From Berghia stephanieae (taxonomy: Eukaryota; Mollusca; Gastropoda; Nudibranchia; Aeolidiidae): 64,000 nucleotides of DNA. Below the pieces are notes generated by a model. That model ran no database searches. It saw only the letters and a list, made by a program, of their open reading frames with translations, and was not told where the DNA came from. Location: the NCBI GenBank assembly GCA_034508935.3, contig CM067450.1, positions 8,078,388 through 8,142,387 of the forward strand, in the 5' to 3' direction. This document shows, in pieces, positions 1 to 13,861 of this stretch. Each line of letters opens with the position of its first letter. Position 1 is the stretch's first letter. A program made the position numbers and the translations under genes.

Positions 1-1602
1 CCGATTAATTGGGATGATTTGTCAGAAACCGAGCTGTCCCATTAAACCTGCTTGGACTGTATTAAATTAAATTTATATATGAAAAAATGAGGATTGTTAC
101 CACACCTTTTAATAGAAGCCAAAACTGATATATTATTTAAAATGTTGGACAACTGAATGACATTACTTATCTACAAACCGAATAATACAGATTCACTAAC
201 CGCTTTATGATCTTTATATTTTTGTCCAAATGCAGAAGTTTAAAATTAATTTGTTCACCAAAACTTGTTGAATAGAAAAGTTTGGTGCCAGAGATCGCAT
301 ATTCAGGACCTTGAAGCATTATTTTATCCTACAGATTTCGAATTATTGGACTGAAAATGCAAATGTTAAAAAAAAAATTTTAAGCCACGAAGCAAGATCT
401 GCTAATATCAACTCATATCTAATTAAATACATACCTGTCAGTCTGATATTTTGACAATCATTACCATATATTTATTGCTTTTATTTTGTGAGCAAATTTT
501 GAACTTCATTCGTTGTTATTGTTAGACATTTGTCATCAATGAAATCTCCAAATATCTTGATAGAAGGCGAATTGCAACTCTTTCCTGTCAGTCAATGAGG
601 GATATAGACTCCTGCAATCTCTTCTTTCCTTTCATATCAATTGGCGATTTGGTTGCCTGCCTTAGAAATTGAAGTCTGAATATTTTGATTCTTGTCTAGG
701 TGCCAACTAAGATACTTCACTGAAAGTGATCTTCTGGTATGACACTCTACTTCTGACCCGAGTGTTCTTGTTCAAAGCGGTGATAGGGTGTGCAAATTTG
801 AGTCCTTGGAATAAGCTCTATACCCTGTCACAGTATTCAGATGTAAATGGAATGCCTGGTCAATTTTCATTGTCTCTGTATAAAATGAAGACCTCAGTGT
901 TGAAATTACTTCAGTCAATTTTTTATGATTTTTCAGCTAATTAATAATAAACTTAAAAATAATCACATTAGTCCAGTCACTGATTATTTTAATGATAAAC
1001 ATAATCTAAGTGCAGTTTTATTATTTGTATACTCTTTATAGCCAAATCCAAATTTTAATCTCCATTTTTTCATATGGATTGTTAGTTTGTACACTTTTGT
1101 TCTAAATTTAATTAGTCCTTTTATAACCCTTTTTCTTGAGCCATAGACTCTAGCTCAATGATATTTTCTCTTTTTCATTTTCGTTTCCTCTGATGTTAAT
1201 ATGGCATAAAAGTCTTCAAGGTTATATTGAATCTTACAAACCACAAACTCAAAATAAAGTGCTAATTAACCCTTATTTGATGATATTTCCTTTATGGCTT
1301 TCTGACTTTGTGTCATTAATGTCATTGTTTGGGAGTTATTAACTTGGTTTTGCCCAAGCCATGGCTGGAGATACATCTTGTGAGAGGAATAGAAAGATGC
1401 AAACTAGTTTGTTTTTCCATGAAAGATTTTTTTTTACCTGTAAAACGTATTGCAGGCACTAATTTTAAATCTAATTGTCCTTTTTTTTGTGTACCATTTT
1501 CCTTTTCATAGGTACTGAAATGTCATATAAATGATGCTTGCACAATTTAACTACTAAAACAAAACTAAAATCTCTACATTCTCCCACCTCGCTCTCTTAT
1601 AG
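1..1602. other. Non-coding, presumably SCYL3 intron
   Basis: No exon of the SCYL3 kinase-like N-terminus could be recognised here, so this stretch is taken as intron upstream of the first visible exon. The only thing seen is a degraded tRNA-type SINE around 720-880. The remainder is AT-rich and featureless to the eye. Confidence 0.5.
720..880 (+). mobile_element. Degraded tRNA-type SINE (family Z)
   Basis: The segment keeps 'tatgacactc', 'gagtccttggaa' and 'aagctcta', in the same order as the better copies at 17664 and 33078. The B-box region is decayed and no 3' tail is recognisable, so this is an old remnant. Confidence 0.4.
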
Positions 1603-1772
1603 CTCGGCGTCTGCCACAACAACATCTGCTCCGCATCTATTTATGTCTCCAAGGACGGCTCCTGGAAATTAGGTGGCTTGGAACATGCTTGCAAATTCCT
1701 AGAGGCCACCCCAGATTCCTAGAGTCCACCAGAGCTTTCCGCAATGAGGATTGTCTTTCACCAGAAGAAAAG
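1603..1772 (+). CDS. SCYL3: SCYL3 exon with pseudokinase signature and one-base frame break
   Basis: The exon reads [19 protein letters not shown] then [12 protein letters not shown] and matches SCYL3 just after its catalytic-loop equivalent. DFG is replaced by LGG, as expected for a pseudokinase. After ...ATP near 1713-1716 the frame runs into TAG. Reading on in the next frame gives [19 protein letters not shown], which continues the SCYL3 alignment without a gap. The length is 170 bases, whereas phase 0 on both sides needs 171. A near-repeat (TTCCTAGAG-CCACC) occurs twice around the break, a likely place for an indel error. Confidence 0.85.
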
Positions 1773-2362
1773 GTAATTGTGTAAAGATGAGATAAAATTG
1801 ACATTATTTCACCTCACCTTCCTTACAGGCAGCATTCAATCCTTTACTCTAACATGACGTATCTTATTTTAACCAAGCGTGCAGTAAGGCTGTGTGACTC
1901 CGGCTTTATTGAAGTCCGTGTCACATCATTGACTCTGCTACACTTGACAAAAATTTTCTTTGGTGGCTTGGGTTTAAGAATTTTCAACAAGTTAGAGGTA
2001 CTTTTGGGGATCCCGATAGCTCAGTTGGTAGAGCACTCGCTTCACACACAAAGGGACCAAGATCGAGCCCAGGGGCAGTCGAGATTTTTTCTGATCCCCC
2101 TGTCCACCCAGCAGTGAATACTCAGGCTTCATGGGCCTATTTTAATCGATTGATATAGGGAGTAGAAGTTTTTTGACCTAAATGAAAACAAGTGTCTTCT
2201 TCTTCTCCTCCTCCTCCTCTTCCTCCTCCTCCTACTCCTCCTTCTCCTTCTCTCTCTTTTTCTCCTTCCTCTTCTCTTCTCTTCTTCTTCTTCTTCTTCT
2301 TCTTTCTTCTTCTTTCTTCTTTCTTCTTCTTCTTCTTCTTCTTTTCTTCTTCTTCTTCTTAA

Positions 2363-2402
<40 letters not shown>

Positions 2403-5400
2403 TATTATTTATTATTATTATTATATTTTATTTTATTATTATATTATACTACTTTTGTTGCATTAATCTTTTAAAATGACTACTTTAATTGTACCAATGG
2501 AGGTCGAGTTTATATCACATTCTGTAACATAAATGGACAGTAAAAACTGCTCATTACCCTTTTGGATATGATATTGTTTTAAGGAAAATTACTTTCCACA
2601 AGATCGAACATAGGCCCTGCTTCCCGAATCACTTTTTAGTGGATTAATCGGTTGATATAAAATAGATCCATTTGTATATAAGTAAGAGACATCTACCAAT
2701 TAAATACCAGGGTTAGGTAACAACTACAGGGAACTCAGGCCTATCTATCCTGAAGACATTTTTCAAATTTGTTTCTTGTGTACCAATTCAAAAAATGAAA
2801 TAGAGAGTATGTTGAAGTTATTTATTTCCTCCCCCCTATTCCCCCCCCCCCCCCTTTCCTTTTTTATATTTTGTTAGACTGGCAATGTAAAACTAGACAT
2901 GTCAACACCTCATGCAAGAGACTCCTTTGCTCTCGGAGCCCTTGTGGATTCTCTTACGGATTATGTCCGAGATAGAAGTAAGTTGTTCATGTCTTTGTTT
3001 TGTTATAATGATGCATACAATAAAACGATCTCTTCATTTTCTCTCTTCTACCATGCTGGATTCTAGCACGCTCTTGGGAGAAGCCAAAAACCATGCTAGA
3101 ATCTGATTGTGTCGAAATCTGAGTCTCATGGGAGGTTACCAATACAATCGGTCACCCAGCTACAGGTGTCGTATTGAAGAGCGCGTTGAAATTCAGTGTG
3201 CTGTAATCCAGTGTAAACTGTTTCTTCTCACTGCAGCTTTCTTCTTCTACCATGCTGATGTCTTGGGAGATGTTAGGATCTGGTGAGGTCCATGTTGGAG
3301 GAAACTTGATGGTGATATATGTCCTTTTGTCTTCACATGCCTTGATGTTATCCAATCATCATTTTCTTGGTCTGCCCTTGGCTTATTTCCCTGAGATTCT
3401 CATGTCTAACATCTTTTTGGCAATTTGCTCAACTGATAGAATCAAAATTTTCAGGTTACATTTTTAAACTCTTATGTAATATTTGTCATTGCAATGTTGT
3501 GTTTGGGTGTTTTTTTTATTTTTGTTTTTTAGTTGTCTTTTTTAACTTACTTTTATTCTTTTTTTTTTTTTTAAATTATTTTATGTTTTATTATTCTCTT
3601 TTATCTTCCATTCAAGATGACAGTAGCATTGGGGAGTTAGAGAAACAACTAACCCCTTGCGTGTCCTCAGATCCAACCAGCAGACTCACAACTTCTGCTC
3701 TCATTAGCTCATCTGTCTTCAGGTAAATGTTGAATGAAAATTTACTGTCCGTCATTTTTGATGAAAAGAAAAGGGAGATCTGCCATTTAGACTTATAGAA
3801 TCTTGATATCTAGATATTTATATATATACTGATTTGAAACCGAATAAGATGGTAAATTTATAATTTTCTTCTCATTCTCCGGATGTCAACTGGTTGGATG
3901 AGTTTAAGTAGGCATATAGAGCCAGGGTTTATCTATTCAGTAAAATAAATTTTACTGACTGTCCCAAAGAGTATTCCTGTTATCTTAGTAAGACTTTGGA
4001 TAATATGGGTGATTCCTGTTGACATCAGACATCCTGTTGATGGATTATCAAAATTACTTCATGGAATGCTAGGCGACATTTATGGCGCCATTGTGAAAAG
4101 GTGTAATTTTTTAAAAAGTAAGATTATTTGAACAGATGTTGATGTCATTGATTAGATTATAATCTCATAATAAACAAAGATTTTGTGACAATAGAGAGAA
4201 GAATTCTTCCAATCAAGCCCATGAAGACAGAGAAAATCCTGATTACTGTAGCGGTAAATGGAATGCAACAATTATTGGACACCTTTTGGATAGAACAGTT
4301 TTCTACCACAGAGTGCTTTCTGCAGCTGTTTCAGATCCAACTACCCAGATATTAGTGTATGGACAGGGGAGTCAGATAACAACCTAACCTGCTCCTGTAC
4401 CCAATACTGGTACTTCTCAAGTCTACAACCAACTGAGCTATCAGACCTCCCCCCCCCCCCTCCTCCCAAACTTTTTATAGAATGCATCCGTACTGTTAAT
4501 TCCAATTTAATCGTATTTGTTCCATAGGTCAGACTTTATAGACGTGGTTGCATTTATAAAAAATGTGACTGTGAAGACAGAGGACCAGAAAAAGAAGTTT
4601 TTCAGGTAAAGGGCTCCTAATCCTAGTGCTGTAAGCACAAACGTTGTTTTGAAGAGGAATGGGATAAAATGAACAATTGATGAATGGTACCTTTATTTAG
4701 GGTATCTCCACCTTTATATCACGTTCAAGGCATCATTTATTTCCTTAACGAGCTACATGGAATTGAATTTCCATTTCAAATGTTACATATAACCCTTTAG
4801 GGTCTCTTTTAACCAGCATTATTTCACAGTCCATCATTGCTTCTCACTATTTTCTCATTCACACTGGAAAAGACATTGGTGATGTGTTAAAAATAAAGTT
4901 TTGCTTTAGGATACAATAATGGAAAAAACAAACTTGAGTGTTTATACAGGACAATAAACGTGCTCAAAGAGCTTTACAAGGGGTAACTGGCCAGCAGCAA
5001 CACTTTACCTGTAGGACAAGACATGACGTCTGTAAGGCGATATTACATTTTTTATGACATATCACACTGCTAACGGCCAGATACTCATTTTACACATGAG
5101 TTATGGTGAGAGAATGTGAGTAAAGAGCCTTTTCTAAGGAGTCAACTCTGCATCAATCTGAGCAGGACTCGAACTTAAGACCTTCCAATCTGAAGGTGAG
5201 TGTCTTGTGACAGTTGGGACATGTGATTAATAGAGATTTACATTTTATCAATGTTCATAGGGTTTGGTACTAGAGCTGTCAAATCCTAAACAATTGAAAA
5301 TAAACGCTACTTGTATTGAGAAATTAGTGATTGATGACAGTCCCATTGATGAAGTAGAAACCTTTACATATCTTGGTAGCATAGTAGACAAAAAGGGAGG

Positions 5401-7003
5401 TACAGAGAGAGAGAGAGAAATATGTCACAGCTGGGATAGGTAAAGCAAACAGCCAACAACAGCGTGTTGAAAAAATACTGGTCTTCTAGAGAAATACAAA
5501 GTTAATAAAATGGTAATCACATTTTTCAGACATTCTACAGGTTTTGTCAGATCACCATACATATTGGTCAGACTAAAGATTTGTAGCATGTTCTTTGGAA
5601 GTTTTTGGGCAGGAAGCTAAGTTATGAAAGCTCAATTTCCAGTTTCCCTTTTCGATATGAAATACAACAGTTTAGTGCAGTGTGAACATTGAATGGCATG
5701 CAAATAAAAACAATGTTTAAAATGATGCACTATTCACCCCTCCAGCTCTTTGCTTCCCAAACTACAAAACTTACCTGAAGAAGTAATTGCCAGAAAGCTT
5801 GTACTGCCTCTCTTGTCACGGTTTGTCCTCTTAGACGAAACGGCAGAGAAAGAAGTTGTTCCATCTTTACTCAGACCTCACAAAGGTATGCATGCAATTT
5901 TTGAGTTTTTGTGTATCTGTGTACGACAGGGTTCCCATAGGAAATCAGGAAAAGGTAGAAAATTGTTAATTTTCTTCCCTGATTGGAAAAGGGTCATGAA
6001 TTCACTCATTTTAAATATAATAAAACCTGACAGATTTCTAAAATGATATAGTAATTTATGCACATTTAATTTGACAAACTGACCTTTAATTTTTGCTTAT
6101 CGTATATTTTTATTGGACTTTAGTATATAGACTTGAAGTTCTTGATGTCATATCATTTTAATGAACCAGATTATAATGAAGCGTTTTTGTACTTTTGGCT
6201 TCAGGGGGGAAAATGATTTTTTAATGTCTTATCTTGTTTTACTGGCATTGTAGTTGGCTCTGCAAAAATTACCTTTTGCCACAGTCTCAACTCCATACAG
6301 GCCCTTGCAATAGTGTAAAGTTTTTTTTTTTCATTTTACTTCAGATGCCATAAATAAACCCAAATCCATGGATGATGTGGTTGGTCTGTTGAGTGAGAAT
6401 CTGTACCGCATTCATGTCATCCCACACCTGTGTAACGTGTTCCGTGTTCACGACTGCCACATAAGACTGGTTCTCCTCTCACACTTTCAGCATTATGTCC
6501 ACCTTTTTTCAAGAGAACAGCTAGAGGATGATATCTTCTTACAGGTATGTTGTAAATCAGAAAGGGCACAGGTTTTTAGACAACTTCATGGAGATTTCTG
6601 ATTTTGTTGCATGATTTCAAACCTTAACAGGCTTTGGTGAAGCAGTTACTGGTTTCTTGAAAGAAAAAAAATAAAGTTGACTGTGCAAGATCCCTTCATT
6701 TCTCTTGTAGGTTGAAAAGGTTGCTTCTTGCATCTACTTCCATTCCTCCATGGCTTTTGTACACTTCCATGTGTCTTTGTTTCATTGTTATGGAATGAGA
6801 TCATGGAATCGTGCAGGGGCCATGCCCTGTCTTAAGCTGAGGGGTTGATAGATGGATGTATTATTTTTGACAGATACTTTTTTTCCCTTATAAAAATATA
6901 TCTATATTTGGTATAGTATTACTCTCTATACACACAGACACATGCTAACGCACACACACATTTATATCCATATATCCATTCTGTTTTGATTTTCTCGCAC
7001 CCG

Positions 7004-7065
<62 letters not shown>

Positions 7066-10000
7066 GGTGCGAGAAAATCAAAACAGAAAAGTTTACAAGC
7101 CGGTAACTGCCGCCGCCACGTTAGTGATGCAAGTCTGAAATTTCACTTCAATCAAACCAAGTTATTGAACTTGATGTACACAAATTTTCAAGAAAACATA
7201 TTGGGAAATGATTATTTGACATTTGTTTTAATAGAAACACCTCTAATTTGCCATATCCAAGATTTTTACATTATTCTCAAATTTTGATGCAATCTGTTAT
7301 TTCTCCCATTTTGCTTTATTAATGTGCATAGCCTTTTTTTCCATGATCCAATTGATTTTCTAATGTCTTAGATAATGATTCGATCCTATGCAGTTTAAAT
7401 TGACTCTTTTCACTCTGCTTCTATGTAAAACGTACAACTCTAATACACTGTTTCGACATCATTGTCCATATTATGCTGTAGTCCATTGGATTCAAGTAAT
7501 CCCATTTCATTTTTGGAAATAAATTGAATATGATTTCCGCGTCGTATTGAAAGTTATGCAACGTTGTTAGAAGAAAAACTTATTCCAGAACCTATCTTGG
7601 TAGGTCATTTGATTTTCAACAAGATGGGGAGCTTGCTCCTCTAGTAACACCATGCTGCTAAAAACAAGATGCAAGTTTGAAAACTTTTCATATCATAATT
7701 TATATATGACTTTGGTATAAATGGTATATTTTCTGAACAATGGTGAATTTTTAATCAAACTTGACAAGTATTAACTTAAGATATTATTCTTGTTGCTTGA
7801 AATTTTTTTACTGTTTCTGATTTCTTCTTTGCATTGAAACAGCGTCATCATTTTTTCCAGGTTTTTTTCTTGCACCCTATATTAATATATATATCTTTTC
7901 TTTAAAAAATATAGCCTTGTGGAGAACATTGTGCTTATTTGAGTCAATTAAAAAATTGATACGGCGCACAACTCTACTGAAAGATTTGAAAAATAGAAAT
8001 GTATTTTTTACAGATAGATAAACAGATAACTTGATTTCCTTTTATAATTTAAAGTCAGTTTGAAAGTTCGTTAAGTCAAACAGATATCATAAAAAATTTA
8101 CCCAAGACACTAACACACCTCATGGCCACACCCTCAACTCTATCTGTCCAGTAGAGTCCTTACTTCCGTTGTGTTGATTTAGCGGTGATCAGTGTTGTTA
8201 TGTAGTCGTGTGTTCTCATTGCGTGTATGTTTATGTGTCTGTGTGTGAGTGTGTGGTGTATACATGTGTGTGTGTGTGTGTGAGTGTGTTTTGGAATGTG
8301 GTTGCGTGGAAGAAAAAAAAAAGGGGCGGGGGGGGGGGGGTGTGTTCATCAAGTAGAGAAATTCCTGAGCAAGGGGGGGGGGGGGGGGGAGGGTGTTTGC
8401 TAGGAACTGTCAGATTGGCATTTTTCAGCAAATCGTGGCATTCATAGTGATATAATTCACTTGATCACATGACGGTATTCGGATTTACAGAAATTTTAAA
8501 CAAGTTTTACAGATTAACAACATCAACTAATATTACTGCTGATATTACTGTCGTTTTTATGCCATCGATGTGATAATTATTCAGATTTTCATTTGACCTC
8601 ACATAAGGTAAGTAAAGGGGAGACATTCCGAAAGCTCCTACATCCCCAGTATTCATTCAATTTGTATTTTCACCGTTGATCTTTTGTCAGGCGTTTATTT
8701 ATTCAATTTTTCATCATATTAAAAAAGCGTTTTAAAAACTCTAGAACAAACCTCAATAGATTTGTGAAAGTTTAAAATTTCCTAATTTGACCATTGTTTT
8801 GATTCTTGGCCGCCATTTTAATTTGTGAAGAATTGAAGGTTGTGCAAAGCACTCCCAAGTAAAGCGTGGTAAAGACTTGCGACTTATTGATATTGATATC
8901 TACTGACCGATAAACTAAAATCATGCCGAATAAAGCACGGCAGCGACGACAAGCACATCGATTAAAATGTGCATCAATCGTAATCAAGCTAATCAAGAAA
9001 ATGATTCTGGCAATATCGAATGAAAATAGTTCTTTCTCCGCGAAATTGCGGGCTTTTTACTAGTATATATATATATATACATAGATTGCCACTGGAATCT
9101 TACTTCAGGTTCTATTTGAACTAATCATCCTTGACTTACTTTATCTCAGATGCTATTAAGTGCAGATCTGCAATATTTTCTTCATTCCATAATCCTCCCT
9201 TTCACCAGTCTTGACATGCATGACCTAAAATTGTCCTGAGGACAGTGAAAACCCTGAAAAATAAACAAACAATAATAGTCCCTCAGAGCATGATCCGGCT
9301 ATAAGCACGCTCTACTTGATTCCCAACCGACCATGCTTATAAACGAAGACAATTGTATCTCGTATTGAAGTTAGAACAAAAATGATAACAAAGAAATGGT
9401 AGGAGTCAATAAGTAACAGGAGATAAACCACGATTGCTCACGTACAACACCACCACCACTGACAACAACAACAACAACAACAAAACCACATTAGTGTATC
9501 TTTTGTCTTTGAATATTTTTTTTTTTAATTTTTCTAAACATGATCATTGGTTCTAGTTGTTTTATTGTTTTGATTAAAAAGTAGTCCTCCCGAGCCATGA
9601 GGCCCATCTCGCCGGAGTTTATCTCGGTTTCTATAGCATGAAACAGGACAATAGCAATTGCTTGCTACCCTTTGGATAGGACGCTAATCTATCGCAAAGT
9701 ACTTTCCACCAGATCTAAGAGACCCAGCTACCCAATCACTGCTGGGTGGACGGGTAGGTCAGAAAAATATCTCGGCTGCACCTGGGATCGATCTTGGTCC
9801 CTTTGTATGTGAAGTGAGCGCTCTACCAACTGAGCTATTGCGACCCCCACTTTTGATTAAACCCAAAATGTCAACAATGCTTTGTCTTCTGCCATTTATT
9901 GAAACTTGTCATTTTTCATATTTATTGTTTTGTTTGGATTAAAATCTTCAGACAGCACATTTTGATTATTTATGCGTTGAGGTTAGTTTTTGAAGCTGTG

Positions 10001-13000
10001 TATTGATTTTACTTCAATCCTTTTGTGTGTGTCCACATGTTCAGGCAGTCTGTTATTTACTGTAGTTTTGTGTTCTTTTTTTTTTTTTTTGGTTTGATTT
10101 GACAGATTTTGCTGGGAATTCGAGACACAGATGACAGACTAGTTGCTGCCAGTTTGAAGGCCTTGGCTGAATTGGTACCTCTGCTGGGAGGGGATTTTGT
10201 CATAGGGGGATCCAGGAAATGTTTTTTCTTCCATGGGATACCAAAGGTATGGAAATGTGTTTACAGCTTTAATAATTATGTTCATTTTTTCAGGGGGGCA
10301 AATTTATCCAAATTCCGATGTTCAAACCAAAATTTATAAAGAAAAGCATTTAAAATATTTTTAGTTTACCCATTAAATGATCGAATTGAGCTTTACTACA
10401 CAATTGTTTTTTTTTAAAGCATTTTGAATTGATGATTTAATCATTGAAAACATGTGTTGTTGAGACAATTTCGATTTTATTTTCAAAATTCTTTCTTTTT
10501 TTTTCATAAAACATACAGATTTGTTTGTTTTTTGTTTGTGGTTGGTCTAGTGTTGCATTATCTTTGTTTATATTTAGGATAATGTATGAATTTGTAAACT
10601 ATCTTGGTTCTTTCAAATCATTTCATTATAGTCATAGCCATTTCAAATGCAGACATTTTCTAGCCATTTGGACCATTTTGAATGTTAGACACAAATTGTT
10701 CTACCATATGTTTCCCCAATGATATTTTTGTTTAAATTTCATCTCCAGCCTGTGTCATCTGAAGACCTCCAAAATCTTTCTTTGTCTACTCCCAATGTGA
10801 CTAGTGTCCTCACTTCTTCCAGGCCATCCCAGCATTCACCTTTGTCTACAATCAAAGATCCGAATCACAAACCTCTACTCAAAGACTTGGCTTATGGACT
10901 GTGAGTTATCTTACAAACCTGGCATTAAAACGGATTTGATTGATGTATCCAGATTTTTATTGGGGCCATATTAGGATTTTTTAATAACCAAATTCCAATT
11001 ACTAAACCAACATTTTAGGGATTTTTTTATAACTCAGAAATTGAAACAGATACGAGATCAAAATGAATTACATGATATTTTTTCTTCTTCTTTTAATTCA
11101 CATTAATAATGGTACAAATCAAATTTATAGCTAATGTAAGGTTTTTTGTTTCTTTTCATGAAATTCTCAATTTTAGGGGGGAAAAATATATTCAATTTTT
11201 TTTTGTTTGTCACCCTTGGCAGACCTGACATCATTCCATATGATTTTTAGCAAAAATCCTGAAGCAATCCAGTTTAGAAAGGAATGAGCTGTAGCTAAAT
11301 GCTGTCTTGTTGCGCGAAGTAACATCTTTATTTGGTGATTCAGAACTACAGTTCACATTCATTTGCACTGTAACAAAAATGCATATGACATGCACAAACA
11401 GAGGGCTTACAATGTGATTAAATGGAAATGGAATATTATATATATATATATATCTGAAATGGACAGCAGCAATGGCTTGCTACCTTTGAATATCAGACCC
11501 AGCTGGGCGGACATGAAGTCTCTTTGCTTTGAGGTGAGGGATCTACCAACCAACCGATTGGTACCCTCAAATGGACCATGAATTTTTTATTTTAAATTTT
11601 AAGTTTTTAAAAGATGACTGCTTTAATATTATATCTTAGATTTTTTTTTAAGAAAAGGAGAAATAAACAGTAAAACATCTCTTGCCTTCTTTAATGTTGC
11701 AAAGCCAAAGTGATATGGCTATACACTGATCTATGTGACCTTATTTATATAGTTAAATATCCACTAAATATGCTCAAAGCGTTAAACAAGGGTTTCAAAT
11801 CCAACAGCTGCACTTCACATGTTGGACAAAACTTAACGTTTATAAGGCACTTTTCTTTTATTTTATTTTACGGATTATTTATTCATTTTAGCCTGATGGG
11901 GGTGAGAAAATGCAAGTAAAGAGTCTTTTCCAAAGACCCAACTTTGGGCCATCCACAGCAGGAGTCTGAACTGTGACCTGCCCGTTACAAGTCAAGTGCT
12001 CTACCTCAAGGCCACACAAACAAATAATGATATAAGATTATCACTTAGTATAGAGTCTTGGTCTATTTCTAGAGCTGCAGGAGTCGCTTTTTCTATTTTC
12101 ATGTAAACTTTTCAAATATATACACATTTTTTGTCCATCCTCCCTCTGAATAACTCGTGGGACATTGTATTTATTTAAACATAATGGGGTTTTTTTGTTT
12201 GTTTTCTCTTTAATGCAGGAAATCTGGTGGTCACTCGTCTTCAAAGTTATCGACAACGGCTCTCTCAGAGGAGAAGCAGAAAAAGATGAGGGAGCGTGAG
12301 CAACGGAGAGAAGAGGCAAGATTGAAAAGAGAGGAAAGGAGAATGAAGGCAAAAACCAAACAAACTGTTATCACGAGTGAGGGTAAGTAGTTATGTACTA
12401 AGTGGCTGTTGATACTCTTGCCGTCTATTGATAATGATTGAATGAATGAATATGGCTGCACCGTCTCTGTGGACGCTTGCCGTGAATGTGTGTGTTACTT
12501 TGAGGTGTCACTGTTTCTAATATTAATATCCAGTAAGTAATTTGTTTTCATAAATCTCTGTCCAGTGCAAGTGTTCTTAGCTTTTGAATGTCATCATGTG
12601 TGTGATGATAAATGAATAAATATGAATGAATATATTCCCTTTATTCCTGGTGGGGTTCCTGACCTCCCATAGTGGGCAGGGAGGTACTTGCTGTGTCTTC
12701 TATCCCCCTGTCTGTTTTCCAATTGCTTTCTGTCTTTGTCTTGGAATGGGTTTTGTCTTGGCCCTGGCTGGGAGGGAAACAGGGAAATGATATTTTTTTT
12801 CCTTGTAAATCATCTCTCTGCTATATAAGCATTTGAGTGTCTTCCTATTTGTTGGATCTTGTGCTTGTTGTCCAGATGAGACTTATAGGTGATCTCAAAC
12901 TAAGTACATTTGTGACATGCTCTTGAATCTACATCTGATCCCTATTTGTTCCCAGTTCTCCTTTGACTTACTTTCTCTTGGGTGTTTTATTTGTAATTCT

Positions 13001-13577
13001 AGACCTTTTTACTATCCCATTATCTTCCTTTTTACTGGCGCTGATATAACCTAAATATGTGTTGCAAGTACCATAAAATCCTTAAAGACAAAACAAACAA
13101 CATTCCCTTTATTCATCCCAAGGGGAAAATTTACTATCAGGCCTTTTCCAGGGGAAGACTTGAATAACCAGGCATGAGCCACAGTGTAATGCCTCAAAGT
13201 GAGCGGTGTAGAGATTACTTGCTAAACCTCACATAGCATGCATGTTAATGAAACTCAGGACCTCTTGAGTATTAAGCAACAACCATATGACTGTATATTG
13301 CTACCCATCTGTTTCTTCATCATATTTATTTTGTAAATATGAATCATTTTAAGGCTGATTTGCATGAATGAGCTACATGTTGTTGTTTCTTTGTAAAGAT
13401 TCTATGATAAGAATAATGATCATAACAATAATAATAATAATAATATAAAAATTTAAATTGACATAATATGAACAATAATATTGATAATAATAACAATAAT
13501 GATAATAATAATAATAATAATATACAATAAAAGTAATAACAAAAATAATAATAATAATAATATATAGTAATAACAAA

Positions 13578-13632
<55 letters not shown>

Positions 13633-13642
13633 GTAATAATGG

Positions 13643-13702
<60 letters not shown>

Positions 13703-13721
13703 AAGAATAGTAATGATGGTG

Positions 13722-13752
<31 letters not shown>

Positions 13753-13812
13753 TGATAATGATGATAATAATGATAATATAATAATGGTGATAATAATAAT
13801 AATGGTGATAAT

Positions 13813-13861
<49 letters not shown>

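Noticed and set aside
2006-2080. Possible tRNA gene
   Set aside because: A and B boxes are present, but the acceptor stem does not pair and the sequence runs on into a SINE body shared with 9585-9848.
5878-6063. Minus-strand ORF opposite a SCYL3 exon and intron
   Set aside because: Shadow frame; the plus-strand exon is supported by homology and splice sites.
8772-8996. Minus-strand ORF of 74 codons
   Set aside because: No homology recognised, no splice context, and it lies in an intron of repeats.
13373-13576. Tyr/Ile-rich ORF
   Set aside because: Translation of AAT/ATT triplet repeats.
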